64,000 bases of DNA from Benincasa hispida. Taxonomy: Eukaryota; Streptophyta; Magnoliopsida; Cucurbitales; Cucurbitaceae. The stretch lies in assembly GCF_009727055.1 (NCBI RefSeq), contig NC_052359.1, positions 16,400,688 through 16,464,687 on the forward strand. Reading direction: 5' to 3'. The notes under the pieces are model-generated. The model made no database searches. It saw nothing but the letters and a program-made list of their open reading frames with translations, and was not told the DNA's origin. The position numbers were made by a program, and so were the translations under genes. Below, in pieces: positions 21,084 through 33,970 of the stretch; within the stretch, counting starts at the first letter, position 1, and each line of letters begins with the position of its first letter.

Positions 21084-24000
21084 TGTTGGTTTATAGAAAC
21101 ATGTAGCGAAAGAAAACAGGATCATTAAGCATTACAATTCCTCAATTTTGACATCAAAATAAGCACGTTCATATGGTATTAAAAGGGTTCCAATGCTTAT
21201 CTTTGAAGATCCTCTTCAGACATGAATTTGAGCTGCAATCTTCTCCAATTGAAGTCGTGGACTATCACTAGAGCTTCCTTACTATTCTCTAGGAGTCTTA
21301 GATTGAGTTGTGAGACTCAAAACAAGTTTGAACTTAAGAAAATTGGAGGAGAGGTTTTTTGGTTTTTCAGCTTGTTGAAGAACAACTTCTTTAACTTTCA
21401 AAAACACAGCAATTCAGCAATTGCATGTCCTTTTTAGTTGAATCCCTTTTGTATTTTAAACCATCAACCCATGCTTTGAAGTCTTCATCCCATGAAGACA
21501 CCACCTACTTGGTGGAATTGGTGGATTATGGTGATTAAGATGCTTTGAAGTTAAGTGGAAAAAATTCCATTTTTTGGGTTTTTCTAAATTTCCATTTTTT
21601 TCCATTTTGAATTTTGAATTTCAATTTCAAAATCAAAATAAATTTTCAATTTTAATTCTTTAATTAAAATTGAAATTTGATTAATTTTACAAAAGTTAAT
21701 TCAATAATTAATTTTGCTAATAAAATTAATAATTAATAATTAATTAAACAATTTAAATTAATTCTATTAATTTAATATCAAATATTAAATTAATTTGTCC
21801 CCAAATCCATCACCATGAATCTCTATTCATGAAATTAATATTTAAGTCATATTTATATAGTAACCGATTCTCCAGTTACGTTTAATTCTAAAATTAATCA
21901 TGTAGTTAATCACATGTAATTACTAATTCCCGTAATTCGAATTTGAATGTTTCAAATCAACATATCACACTATTTTAAGGCCAATTTCGTTTGTGAGCTA
22001 GTAGGGGGACCTAATGGACCTACAGATCATGGGCTCCAACGATCTGAGATTAATTGGCTAGACTCTTTACACAATTAACCCCTATTCATTAACTACCGGG
22101 TCACTCCATAAAGCCCAGTAGTTGCACTCCTTTCACTGTAGATATATTGTGTCCACTCGATATAAACATAATTAATAAGTTAACCCTTCACAGGTTGTTC
22201 GTAATAATGGCTGGGTCAAAAAGTTGTTTTACCCCCGAGATTTTCTCTTGTTCCTTAAGTCCCACGGATCCTCTAATGAACAATTTGTTTGTGATCCAAT
22301 CAACAAACAGAATCTCTCTCGGGCTAATGAGAGGGTGGGGCCGCTTGTTCAAGACTCGGAATCAACATTTAAGGGAATAACCTCTCTACTATCCCTGAAA
22401 GCGAGTAGTAGTGAATTCCATCTTGCACCCTATATCCCCATTTATCTATCCGGTCTTACCCCTAAAATGGGAGGCTTATTGAGCCGACGTTGTTGAGCAA
22501 ACCCTCACCTATGAAAATCTAAGGACAATCTCAAATAAACAAAGAGAAAAGCTACACACATTTGTAGACTCGTCGCCAAGGTCCTTGATCACGAACGCTC
22601 GTCCAACACGACTGCTACACTGCACAAACACCGCACACTCGAACTCAGTGATCGCTTCGATCACGAACACCCCAACAACGCGAACAACCTCTATAGAACC
22701 TCAACGGTGTCTAGTTGAGTATGACACCACCAAGAAGGCTACCTTGGGTGTGAGAATCCAGAGGGTGGGCTCTGTATGGACTTGGTTTAAGGTAGAAAAT
22801 AGAGGAAACAACAATCATGTAAACGATTGAGGAAGTGGGAAAAGGTTGAACCTATCGTAGGTCGATGCCCAATCGTTTAACAAAAGCTAAGCGATTGTCT
22901 AGCAAAAGCTAAACGATCGTTTAACTCATCGCTTAGCTGCATTTCTGTCGCCTACAAACACTACACGATCGTTTACCTTAGTCAAGTTGTCGCTTAGTAA
23001 ATCCCATTTACTTGACAACTTCCGTGAGATTCCGAGAGAGAAAAATCTCAAAACCCAAATTTTTTCAACACCTACTAAAATTAGGAAAACAATTTTCTTT
23101 TTATCTCACGGTTACCATGAAATCACCAATAACCTCCCACTCAATTGGTTATTAGAGAAAAAGAATTAATTATCCAATAATTAATATTATTATAAATATA
23201 AATGATAACCAACTTATTATACTATATTTATAACCTCTAGTTTTAATATTTCATCTTATGAAACATATAAACCATAGCTCTTTTCTTATTCCATGGTACT
23301 TAATGTAAATCTCGTTTACATTAATCCTCCACTAGATGTATCTCATACATCATACTGACTATATCATATATAATCAAATTACCTCTTGTCGATTTGAACA
23401 TTTCAAATTAACACCAAGAACTGATCCTCAACTGAATCCATTGAGCTACCAAAGGGATCTTATGGACCTGTACCTCGAAGCTTCAATGATACGTGAATAG
23501 CTGAATAAACTATTTAGTCACGGGATCCACCATCCGCTAAGTGCCAAGCACTCCACTAAAGACCGACAGCTGAACTCTCCATACCACATATATATTATGT
23601 GTCCATCTTAACCAATCAGTAGTGCGACAACCTTTCAAAAATCACTCGTAAATACAGCTGGGCCAATAACCGTTATGACCCTATAGTTACATCTAACTCC
23701 TTAAGTACCACTGATCCCTCTAATGAACATATATCATATTCTTACTATGACTAAGTCCTCTATTCCAAAGAGAAGTTGTGGCCACTATGTTCAAGCCCTG
23801 GAATCAGCCCTTAAGGGAGCAATTTCTCTACTTATCCTTGCTTCATAAAAGGAGTGAATTCCATCTTGTGGATTGAGTTCCCAGCTCCCAGATCAGACAA
23901 GTCCCAAAGAGGTAGGCATGTTGAGTTGGCAATTTGGCCACTCTCACCCATACTAATCAAAGGACCGCTCTCAAATGCAGGAGTTCCCAAAACACTCAGG

Positions 24001-24908
24001 ATTGAGGTCGTGTCACCTATAGTCGTTTAGGTGAGATGTAAGTCTCAGTATCAACGGTGTTATATACAGAGTCTAGTCATCTCATGGTCCAGTCTTATTG
24101 GAACTCTTTGTATAGGACACCCTCGCTCGCACGTCTCCACATGAATGGTCAGGATCTACCATCTGTAGTAGTTTACAACACTTTCAAACCTGTACAAAGC
24201 GGGTCGTATCCGTAGTGTCACCAGGATCAGGTATCCAACCTTAACCCTTGTACTACAGACCTATTTAGGTTATCACTTAAGGCATGATCCACTTATATAT
24301 CACATATACATGCTTAAGTTTACATAAGATAACCAGGAAGCTTTATTTATTAGATATGAGTAAATGCTAGAATGAAATAACATTTATTTTATTCATCAAA
24401 CAATGTGTATCATTACAAACAACGAGGCTTCGAGAGAATTAGGATACCAATCCTAACATAAACAATGTTTATAAAGTAATAGTCACTTATTTTTTGGTTT
24501 GATCTTATGCAAACTCATTGCACATGATGCCTCCACTCCTCATGTCACCACATAAAACGAATTAGGATCACTTCGTTTGTATCACTTTACAACTCCTTGT
24601 AACAACTACAGAGTGGGTCGTATCCGATAGTGTTACTAGAATAAGGCACCCGACTTATTTGTATACCACAAATCATTTTGACTATTTTACTCGAACCTAA
24701 TCCACTTTTATGTCTCCACAGAAAATTCAAGTACTAATATAATAGTAATCGATCTTTTAGTTTGTTGGATTTATTTCTAAAACTGAAATAAGTGATTCAT
24801 AAATTCAATAACAACTTTATTGAATCAAACTTTAATAATAAATTTATTGAATTTCATAATAAGTTTATTGTTTTACAAACCACGAGTTTTAGGACATAAA
24901 ACCTAACA
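21084..24908 (-). mobile_element. Solo copia LTR (family D), itself carrying a nested LTR
   Basis: Flanked by ATATT at 21079-21083 and 24909-24913, an exact 5-bp target duplication. Terminal bases are TG and CA on both strands (TGTTGG at 21084, CCTAACA at 24908). Without its own insert (22541-24458) it is about 1.9 kb, the normal size for the copia LTRs here. No internal region. It contains the shared LTR block 'ctacagatcatgggctccaacgatctgag' (22018-22050) and 'tcactgtagatatatt' (22131). Confidence 0.88.
22541..24458 (-). mobile_element. Solo copia LTR-C nested in the family D solo LTR
   Basis: Minus-strand start at 24458 (TGTTAGGATTGG). Flanked by TAAAC at 22536-22540 and 24459-24463. The left terminus reads AAAGAG rather than TG, so it is mutated or the edge is off by a few bases. 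It matches the sense LTR at 60320-62054 over nearly its full length. Confidence 0.8.
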
Positions 24909-26019
24909 ATATTCTAATCCAAGGTTTAATCTTTGTTTGAACTTGAGAATCGATGTCGTTAATTCGACTTTGAACCGAAACAAAAGAAAATTTGTATTTA
25001 CCCGAACTACTCCTATTACTACTAAAACGTATCAACTATTGTAAGTGCGGAGTCGAACCACAAAGAAGCGAAGAATTAATTTCTTTTGAGTTAGATTTAA
25101 CTGTGGAAAAACAGTAAAAACTAGGTTTTAGTTTGTGGTTTGAAATTCAAAACATGCAAGTAAAAGAAAAATGCGATGGATATATGAAATGGTAATGGTT
25201 TCGTTTAGTTTTCGGATCAAGTACCCATTCAATGTAAATTAAATCATTGCTTTCAGCCAACATATCATATATTCGAATTATGCATGCATAGCTACTCAAT
25301 CAGTGCGAATTAACTAATCTCTATAAGCCCGAAAATTAATTCGTCTGAATCCATGAAGCGTCCTAATTCGTAGTTAAGGCTGGAAAGTCGTGCTTTAACT
25401 AACCTACATGCTTCTAGATGCAATTGGGTCATCAGCGACCATAAAGAACTACAAACACATGCATTAAGATTTAGGATTCAACTATGTTGATTAAGTGTCA
25501 AAAAAGCCGTGTCCAAATGATCAATTTATTCCTTAAATCTAGATTAAACGTGTGATACAAAGATTCATGGACAACCTAAAAGAACCTAAGCATGCTTATC
25601 TAATATGTGCTACAAGGGAAAATTCAAAGCATGGACGATACAATGGCAAATTCAAAGCATGGACGATACAATGATGCGTGCGAGCTTGAATTTAACTAGT
25701 AAAGACATGCATTCATGATATTGGCGTCAATCCACACATAAAAGCAAATCTAAATGAAACAAGATTTAAGAAAAAATAATTCTAGATTAAAGCATAAAAA
25801 TTGAACTGGAAACTCATCAAAATACAAGAATGCTTAATCCAAGAACTAATCGAAAGATTACTTCATGGATTCATGGACAAACCAATGGGATACAATCCAA
25901 TACACTTTATAATCCGAAAATAAAATAAATCTAACCTAAGGACACTAAAAATAAAAGGGGATAAAAGAAGAAAGAAAGCCTGACTTCGGCCTCCATGCTT
26001 CAGCTCCAAGAATCGACCT

Positions 26020-26041
26020 ACCCCTCCCCCCTCCCCCCTCC
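26020..26041 (-). other. Potential G-quadruplex just downstream of the LTR TATA box
   Basis: On the minus strand four G runs of 4 to 6 bases separated by single A residues (GGAGGGGGGAGGGGGGAGGGG, broken here as GGAGGGGGG and AGGGGGGAGGGG). It would lie at or near the 5' end of the LTR transcript. Confidence 0.6.
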
Positions 26042-26076
26042 AAAATTCAGCATATTTTGACCTAGGGCTGGGGAGA

Positions 26077-26088
26077 TATATTTATAGG
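26077..26088 (-). promoter_or_regulatory. TATA box of family G LTR
   Basis: CCTATAAATATA on the minus strand, about 35 bp upstream of the G-rich run. Confidence 0.55.
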
Positions 26089-27229
26089 ATTTATCGCAGC
26101 ATTGCAATGCTTGGAATAGTGTTGCAACGCTGATGCGACGGGAGGGAAGCATCACACAAGTAATCCAATGCTTAGCCCAATGCTCGGTTGCACACATGCT
26201 TCTTCAAACGTTCGAGTGAAGCCTCAGGATGCGTTAGGACGTTAGCAGTGATTCAACGTCGGAGTGTCACAACGCTTAGAGTAGCATTTCAACGCTGCGT
26301 CCACTGCCAAACACTTGCTACTCGATGCTCGATGACTCGATACTCGATACTTGTTCACTCGGTAACGTTTTCTTGGTTACTCGACAGCTTTAACTCGATG
26401 GTACTCGATGGTGCTCGATGGCCTCCTCAAACTAGGTGGAACTCGATGGCATTTTGATCTTTTTAACTCCTTTGAAGCTTGGATGTTCAACTCCAAATTT
26501 CTTCAAATTAACCTCGTTCTTCCCCATATGATTAATTCTACCTCTTGATTGCTCGGTACCTACAAAATAGGGAAATAAACACATAAAATCCACTAACGAG
26601 CCCGAATTAAGCTAGAAATATTAGCTCTTTTTTAGAGCAATCTTTTACGAGCTAGTAGAGAGACCTTATGGACCTACAAATCATGAGCTCCAACAATTTG
26701 AGATTAATTGACTAAACTCTTTAAACCGAATTAATCAATATTTGCTAACTCCGAGACATACCACTATAGCTCAGTGGATGCACTCTCCTCACTGTAGATA
26801 TATTTCTGTCCACTTAATTTAACCATAATCAGTAAGTCAATACTTCATGGGTCGTTCGTATTTACAATTAGGTCAAAATTACCGTTTACCCATGTAAATA
26901 CATCTTGCTCCTTAAGTCTCCACTAATCCTCTATTGAATAATTAGTTTATAGTCCATCTATTAAACCATGTACTCTTCTGTTATGAGAGGGCAGGGCCCG
27001 TTTGTTCAATAATACTTTTATTGCATAAAATAGAATATGTTTAAACCATACGAACTGCGAGTTTTAGGACATTCCCAACAATCTCCCATTTGGACTAAAA
27101 CTCTAGTGGGATACAAATATATAGAAATATAAAATGTTGAGAAAGAAAAATACAATAAACTAGGGCATCTGTATACCCTTGACATTCTCCCACTTACCCT
27201 AGATTTATGGAGCTCATAGTCCCAGTCCT

Positions 27230-28740
27230 ACTAGGTGACCCTCGAACACTTTAACCATGAGGGCCTTCGTAAATGGATCTGCAAGATTATCTTCAGAGTC
27301 TATTTTCGTTACTAACACATCACCTCAATGTACTATCTCCCTAATGAGATGGTACTTTTGCTCGATGTGTTTTTTGCATTTATGGCTTCTAAGTTTGTTT
27401 GAGTTTGCAATTGCTCCACTATTATCACAATACCGGGTGATCGGCATATGCATATTTAGAACCACTTCCAAACCAGTCAGGAATTTTCTAAGCCATGCTG
27501 CTTCTTTAGCTGCTTCACATGCAGCTACATATCCAACTTCCATAGTAGAATCAGCAATACAACTCTGTTTGATACTCCTCTATACTATAACTCTTCCGTT
27601 TAGAGTGAATACTAATCCTGAAGTAGATTTCCCATAATCTATATCAGTCTGAAAATTAGAATAAGTGTATCCTATAAGGATTAAATCCTTAGGACCATAC
27701 ACGAGCATATAGTCCCTCGTTCTCTGAAGATACTTGAGATTGTTCTTAACAGAAATCCAATGGCTATGTCCAGGGTTGAACTGAAACCTGCTGACTATTC
27801 TGACTGCAAAGCATATGTCGGGATGTGTACATAACATAGCATACATCAAGCTCCCCACTGCTAATGCATAAGGAATTCTTTTCATTTCCTTAACTTCTTG
27901 ACGTGTCTTAGGACATTGTTCCTTAGACAAATGAATTTCGTGTCTAAAAGGTAGCATACCCTTTTTAGAATTTGGCATATTATATCTGGACAACATTTTA
28001 TTAATATAAGATGCTTGAGTAGGTGCTAGCATTCTATTCTTGCGATTCTGAAAAATTTGGATTCCAAGGACATATTGTGCATCTCCTAAATCATTCATTT
28101 AAAATTGCGATGCTAGCCATCTCTTTACTTCAGCAAGGAATCATGTCTCATTCCAAATTAGCAGGATATCATCAGCATAAAGTACTAAGAAAGCTACAGT
28201 CTTGTTGACTATTTTCTTGTAAACACAAGGTTCGTCAACATTTTGTTCAAAGCCATAAGATTTGATTGCAATGTCAAATCTTATATTCTAGGATCAAGAT
28301 GCTTGTTTTACTCCGTAAATGGATCTATTAAGCTTGTAGAATTTTTGCTCCTTACCCTATTTAATAAACCCTTCTGGTTGAGACATATAAATACTTTCGT
28401 CAAGATGGTCATTCAAAAAGGCTGTCTTGATATCAATTTTCCATATTTCATAATCATAGAAAGCAATAATGGATAAAATTATTCTAATAGATTTAATCAT
28501 GGCAATTGGAGAGAAGGTTTCTTTATTGTCTACCCCCTCTCTTTGGGTAAAACCTTTTGCCATGAGTCTAGCTTTGTAAGTTTGCACCTTACCAGCTTTG
28601 TCTTGCTTTCTCTTGTAGATCCACTTGCAAATAATTGGTTTTATCCCATCTAGTTGATATACAAGTTCCCGGATAGAATTGAAGTATGCTGACTCCATTT
28701 CTAGGTCCATGGCTTTTATCCATTAGTCTCTATCTACATC
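27230..28740 (-). pseudogene. pol: Copia-4 reverse transcriptase and RNase H
   Basis: Reading on the minus strand: the RT domain at 28357-28710 (CKWIYKRKQDKAGKVQTYKA, AKGFTQREGVD, ETFSPIAMIKSIRIILSI, KIDIKTAFLNDHLDESIYMSQPEGF). The active-site YADDILL follows at about 28160-28180, then, after frame changes, 27580-28098 (MNDLGDAQYVLGIQIF, YINKMLSRYNM, GSLMYAMLCTHPDICFAV). RNase H begins near 27640 with GYTYSNFQTD, where the usual catalytic GYTDSDF aspartate is tyrosine. It continues at 27325-27543 (YVAACEAAKEAAWLRKFL, CDNSGAIANS, KHIEQKYHLIREIV) and ends near 27230 (NLADPFTKAL). Several frameshifts disable it. Just downstream on the minus strand lie the 3' untranslated text and the polypurine tract at 27082-27096. 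Confidence 0.9.
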
Positions 28741-29339
28741 TTCCATTACCTGTTTAAGGGTTAATAGATCCTCTAAGCCATCATCAGTATGATGACTTGA
28801 GTTTCAGTGAAATACATATAGTGGTTAGGATGTTGAACAATCCTCCCACTACGTCGAGGCATTCTCAAGTCATGAGGATGTGATGGACTAACAAATTTTG
28901 TTGAAGGATCTGCTTGATTAACAACTTTTGTTGATTTATCTATAGATTCTCTAAACATCTCATCTAATACTAGTTTACTGCAAGGTTGATGATTTCTTAT
29001 GTGATCTTCCTCTAAGAATATAACATTTGTCGATACAAATACTTTATCTTCTTAAGGATCATAAAATAAACCACCTTTTGTTTCTTTAGGATATCCTACA
29101 AATAGGCATACTTTTGAATGTCGTTCCAATTTCTTAGAGTTTTGCACCAACACAAGTGCCAGACATCCTTAAATTTTGAAATGATGTAAATTACCTTTAT
29201 TTCCTCTCCATAACTCATATGGTGTTTTTGAAACACTTTTTTAGGGAACCATGTTCAGTATCTGATCAATAACTTGTACTACAGATCCCCAAAATGATTG
29301 AAGTAACTGGGAATAGCTCATCATTGAACAAACCATTCT

Positions 29340-30064
29340 AACAAGGTTCGATTTCTCCTTTCTGCTACACCATTCTGTTGTTGTATACTAGATGTTGTGA
29401 GTTAGGATTGAATTTTGTGTGCTAATAAATAGTTATGAAATTGTAAATCCATATATTCACCACCCTAATCTGATTGAAATGTTTTAATCCTTTTACCTAA
29501 TAGGTTCTCAACCCCAGTCTTGTATTCTTTGGACTTTTAAATAGTTTCAGACTTATGGTGTATTAAGTAAACATAGCCATATCTTGAATAATCATCAATA
29601 AAACTGATGAAATATTCAGATCCTTCACGAGCCTTGACATTCATTGGACCACAAAGATCTGAATGTATAAGTTCTTGAGGTTTTTTTGCTCTAAGACCTT
29701 TTCCTGAAAATTATCTTTTAGTCATTTTTTCCTCAAGACATGATTCACATAGAGGTAAAGGCTTGTTTTCTAATTGATTTAGATGTCCATTCTTTACTAA
29801 TCTCTCAATCCTGTTGAGATCTATATGACCAAGTCTTAAGTGCCAAAGATAGGGGTTAGGATAAATCTTGCGTTTCTTCTTTTGTGCTTCTACTGTTTTA
29901 AACATCTCTTATATTTGAAATAGCTTTTGCCTCAGTTGGTTTTAACACATACAAGTTATTTTCAAGTTTAGCAGAATATATATGAACACCTCTTGAACAC
30001 TTCATTTATATGAAAAGTAACTTTACACATACGTTCCAGCAAACAAGATACAGAGATTAAGTTC
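29340..30064 (-). pseudogene. pol: Copia-4 integrase
   Basis: Minus strand. The zinc-binding domain at 29711-29905 (LWHLRLGHIDLNRIERLVKNGHL, CESCLEEKMTKR) gives HHCC. The core follows with IHSDLCGPM, FIDDYSRYGYVYLI and the terminal QQNGVAERRN region near 29350, with stops between. The upstream part (protease to integrase spacer, NLISVSCLLE) is cut at 30064 by the insertion of copia-P and continues at 41995. 28741-29340 is the poorly conserved integrase C-terminal and linker part, including a frame at 28773-28958 (HPHDLRMPRRSGRIVQHPNHYM). Confidence 0.85.
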
Positions 30065-30069
30065 CTTTT

Positions 30070-33000
30070 TTTTGGGGATGTCCTAAAACTCGTAGTTCGT
30101 AATTCATGTTAAACATTCTATTTAATTGAGTAAATTGTTCAATAAAGTTATTGATATTGCATTCTATTGAGAAAATTCAATAAACATATCCTTGGCTATT
30201 GTATGAATACTTTAAATTTATGTGCTGACATAAGCAGAATCAAGTTATAGTATATAGCTTAATTGTTGTATAAGTATATGGATGAAGTTGGGTTTCTCAT
30301 CCTGGTAACACTATCGGATGCGGCCCATTTTGTATAATTGATACAAATGATGTTGGGTTTTATGTCTTAAAACTCGCAGTTTGTAAAAGTTAAACATATT
30401 CCATTATCATTAAAAGGTTTTATTTAACATTTCTTCAATAAAGGTATTAAATCTATTAATTGAATTCGTAGAGACTAAATCCAATTAAACAAAGATCCAT
30501 GACTATTACATGAATACTTGAACTTTATGTAGAGACATAAAGATGGATCAAGTTTTAGTAAATAGCCAAAATAGTCTATAGTACAGGATTAATATCGGGT
30601 ACCTTATTCTGGTAACACTATTGGATGCGGCATACTCTATAACTATTACAAGTTGTTGTAAGGATACTACAAATGAAGTGATCCAGATTCGTTCATGTAT
30701 TGACATGATGAGTGGGGGCGTCCTATGCAATGAGTTTACATAAGATCGGACCAAGAAATAAGTCACTCTTACTTTATAACGTTGTTTACTATTTAAGACT
30801 AACTATTTCACTTAGATGACCTAGGTGACTCGATCTTAATCCTGAGCTAACTATAAACTTTTGTTTATTCGGGATTATCCTTAGATTTACATAGGTGAGG
30901 GTTGACTCAATAGCGCTGGCTCAATAAGCCTCCCATTTAAAGGATAAAACCGGGTAGATAGCTGGGGACATAGGGTGTGAGACAGAATTCATGCCTACCC
31001 AAATTGAGGATAGGAGAAAGGTTGTTCTCTTAAGTACTGAATCCAGGTCTTGAACAAGGGGCCCCACCCTCTCACTAGCTTGAGAGGGATCCAGTTTAGT
31101 GATTGGATCATAAACCAATTGTTCATTAGAGGATCAGTTGGAACTGAAGGAACAAGATATAATATCGAGGGTAACACAGCAGAATTGACCCAATCGGTAT
31201 TATGAACAACTTGTGAAGGGTCGACTTACTAGTTATGGTTATATCATGTGGACAAAAATATGTCTACAGTGAAGAGAATGCAACTATCTAGCTATAGTGG
31301 TGTGACTCAATAGTTAACGAATACTGATTAATTCGGTCTAAAGAGTTTAGCCAATTAATCGTAATCGTTGGAGCTCATGATCTGTAGGTCCATAAGGTCC
31401 TCTACTAGCTCGTAAAATATGAACACCTTGAATTATTAAATTGAGTGAATTTGGAATAATATCAATTTGAATTATTCAAATTGAATTTCAATTTGAAATT
31501 GTTCAAATTGAAATTAGGGTTTTGAGTTTTAATTAGTTCTAAATCAAATTAGGGTTTGCTTAATTATATTCGATATAATTAACGTTTAATTTGTTGAAAT
31601 TAGACGAAATTGGAGAGTTTATAATATTGAAATATTGATTTAAATAATAATTACATGAATAGGATTCATGTTTAAAATTAGGTATGTGATTAATTTGATA
31701 TTTGATATTAAATTAATTAATTAAAAATGAAATTAATTTCAAAATTTTAAATTCAATTTTAGAAATTGGATTTTGTAATTATAGATTTGTTTAATTAAGA
31801 ATTAATTAAATCAAGTTTTGATTAATTTCAGAATTAATCAAAAGAAATAAATAGAAAATTTGGAAATTTGAAAAATTGGAGAAAGTGGAATTTTCCTACA
31901 ATCTCTTCAAGCATGAGGTGTTCCTCATGAAGTTCCCACCTAATCCACTAAATTCACAATAGCAGCAGCTGGCCAAATGCATGGTTAATGTTGCTTACAT
32001 GTTGCTAAAGTACAAAACACTTTTAATTTGCTAAAAAATGAGGGTGAGACTGAGAATTAAAGGCTGGAAAAAGTTTTCTGGTTCATCTTCTTCTTTCTCT
32101 TCAAACGCACAAAAATACTTATCAAATTCACTCAAATATGAGTTTCACCACTCAAATTCAAGGCTGAGAATAGTAGAAAATATCTCTTGATGGGTCACGG
32201 ACTGATTTGGAGCTGAAGTATTGTAAAGAGCAACTTGAATTTGAAGATTTCATCGCAAAAGGTAAGTAACTTGAAACCAACTTGAAAATGCATGCTTTAG
32301 AGCTCAAATCAAAAGTAATTAGAATGCTTATTGATTTTGTTTGCTTCCATTGCATGATTGTGTATTCCATCAAAGGATGTGATTCACTAACCATTCATGT
32401 AGATACATGTGAGTGGGGGCATCCTACGCAATGAGTTTGCATAAGAATGGACCTCGAAATAGTCACTTTTTATAACAACCGTTTACTGTTAAAATTTGCT
32501 ATTTCAACCTAAATGACCAAGGGTAACTCGATCTTAATCCTGAGCTAACTATGAACTCTTGTTTATTACGGGATTATCCTTTGATCTGCATAGGTGAGAG
32601 TAGTCTAACAGCACTGCTCAATAAGCCTCTCATTTTGGGGATAAGACCAGATAGATAGCTGGGGACATAATTATGCAAGATGGAATTCACTCTTACCCTA
32701 CTTAGGGTTAGCAGATAGGTTGTTCTCTTAAGTGTTGATGCCTAGTCTTGAATAACGGGGCCTCGCCCTCTCTTGGTAGAGAGAGATATGATTTATAAAA
32801 AGGTGTTACAAATCAATTATTCAATAGAGGGTTAGTGAGAGCTTAAAGTGCAAGATATATTTATAAGGGTAAAACGATAATTTTGACCCAGTTATAAATA
32901 TGAACAATCAATGAAGGATCAACTTACTGATTATGGTTGAAATGGATATAAATATATCTACAGTGAGGAGAGTGCAACTATTGAGCTATAATGGAGTGTC

Positions 33001-33951
33001 TTGATAGTTAACGAATAGTAATTAATTTGGATTAAAAAGTTTAACCAATTAATTACAAATCGTTCGAGCTCATGATTTGTAGGTCCATTAGGTCCCTCTA
33101 CTATCTCGTAAATTGGAATAGCAAATTGAGCATTAATTGGATAAATTTTGGAATTAGGGTTGTGAATTTGAAATGTTCAAATTCATTTTTAGGGTTTTCA
33201 TTTGATTGTATTTGATACAATTAAAAATGTTTAATTTAGTTGAAATAAACAAAATTAGATAATCAATTAATATTTAAATTATGATTAAAATATGCAATTG
33301 AATCATATCGGTGGAATTGGTATTTTATTAATTTAATATTAAATTATTAAATTATTAAATTTTAATTAAAAGNTTTTATTATTAATTTTGAATTAATTAT
33401 GTAAAACTAATTATTAAATTAAATAGTTTTATTTAATTATAAAATCAATTTTAGTTTTAAGATTAATCTTAGGGTTAGTGGATTTTTTCAATTTTTGGGA
33501 AAAATCCACTAACCATTTCTTAGGTGGTTTGTCACCCAATTTCACCTCCAAATTGTAATCAGTTCCAAGTAGGAGCTGCCCTCCATGACTGAAAAAAATT
33601 TATATAATGAGTCTTCATGCATGCATTTGATATAGGTTTTCTAGAAAATTGACTGAAGTGCTGGAATTCCGACAACTCTAAAAACCCATCTCCAATTTAG
33701 CTTGATCAGAGTGTTTCCTCATACATTCCTTCTTGAGCATAGTGGAGAAGACCTTGGTGGGGGTCTTGCTGAAGTATCAATCTCAATCTTGGAGTAATTC
33801 AGCTGAATTCATGGATTAAGTCTTCAAAGGTAATATTTGCTTCAAACCCTCTATGAATATCTATGAATAACATGTTTAAAACTCAAATTAAGAGTAGTTA
33901 AAGTGCTTATTGATTCTGATTTGTTCCGTTGCATGTTATATTACTCCTTCA
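30070..33951 (+). repeat. 5' LTR of copia-P, split by a solo LTR
   Basis: Pieces 30070-30350 and 32378-33951, together about 1855 bp, collinear with the 1900-bp 3' LTR. The first bases read TTTTGGGG instead of TGTTGGGG. An unknown base at 33373 marks a place where the 3' LTR has around 25-30 bp more, so sequence is missing there. Confidence 0.9.
30351..32372 (+). mobile_element. Solo copia LTR inside the 5' LTR of copia-P
   Basis: Starts TGTTGGGTTTTATGTC and ends GTATTCCATCA. Flanked by AATGA (30346-30350) and AAGGA (32373-32377), a 5-bp duplication with one change. The 3' LTR of copia-P at 40360-40380 shows the uninterrupted target ('acaaatgatgtgattcac'). 2022 bp, no coding region. Related to the solo LTR at 54452-56287. 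Confidence 0.92.
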
Positions 33952-33953
33952 TT

Positions 33954-33970
33954 TGGTATCAAAGCATGAT
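33954..33970 (+). other. Copia primer-binding site (initiator Met type)
   Basis: TGGTATCAAAGCATGAT, three bases after the LTR end. Matches the complement of the plant initiator tRNA-Met 3' end (TGGTATCAGAGC) except one G-to-A change. Confidence 0.88.

Larger units (their letters stand above)
24934..26639 (-). mobile_element. Solo LTR (family G) with terminal hairpin and G-rich leader
   Basis: Flanked by ATCTT at 24929-24933 and 26640-26644; the ends are TGTTTGAAC and AGAGCA. On the minus strand the LTR begins TG, then a 5-bp hairpin (GCTCT ... AGAGC, 26624-26638). A TATA box (26077-26088) and a G-rich run (26020-26041) follow. A degenerate ACTCGATG repeat fills about 26320-26450. The text 'ggagtcgaaccacaaagaagcg' at 25050 parallels the tails of the Athila LTRs. 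No coding region is supported; the ORF over 26188-26457 is the repeat. Likely Ty3/gypsy, possibly Athila-related. Confidence 0.85.
20686..27080 (-). repeat. 3' LTR of copia-4, split by two insertions
   Basis: LTR pieces: 26645-27080, 24914-24933 and 20686-21083. Joined, they read in parallel with 51145-52568. The remaining 430 bp or so of the LTR 3' end (equivalent to 50714-51145) is missing at 20686. PPT and LTR start (minus): AAATGGGAGAT then TGTTGGGAATG at 27080. Confidence 0.8.

Noticed and set aside
26188..26457. 89-codon ORF
   Set aside because: Overlaps a degenerate ACTCGATG repeat in a solo LTR and lacks recognisable domains.
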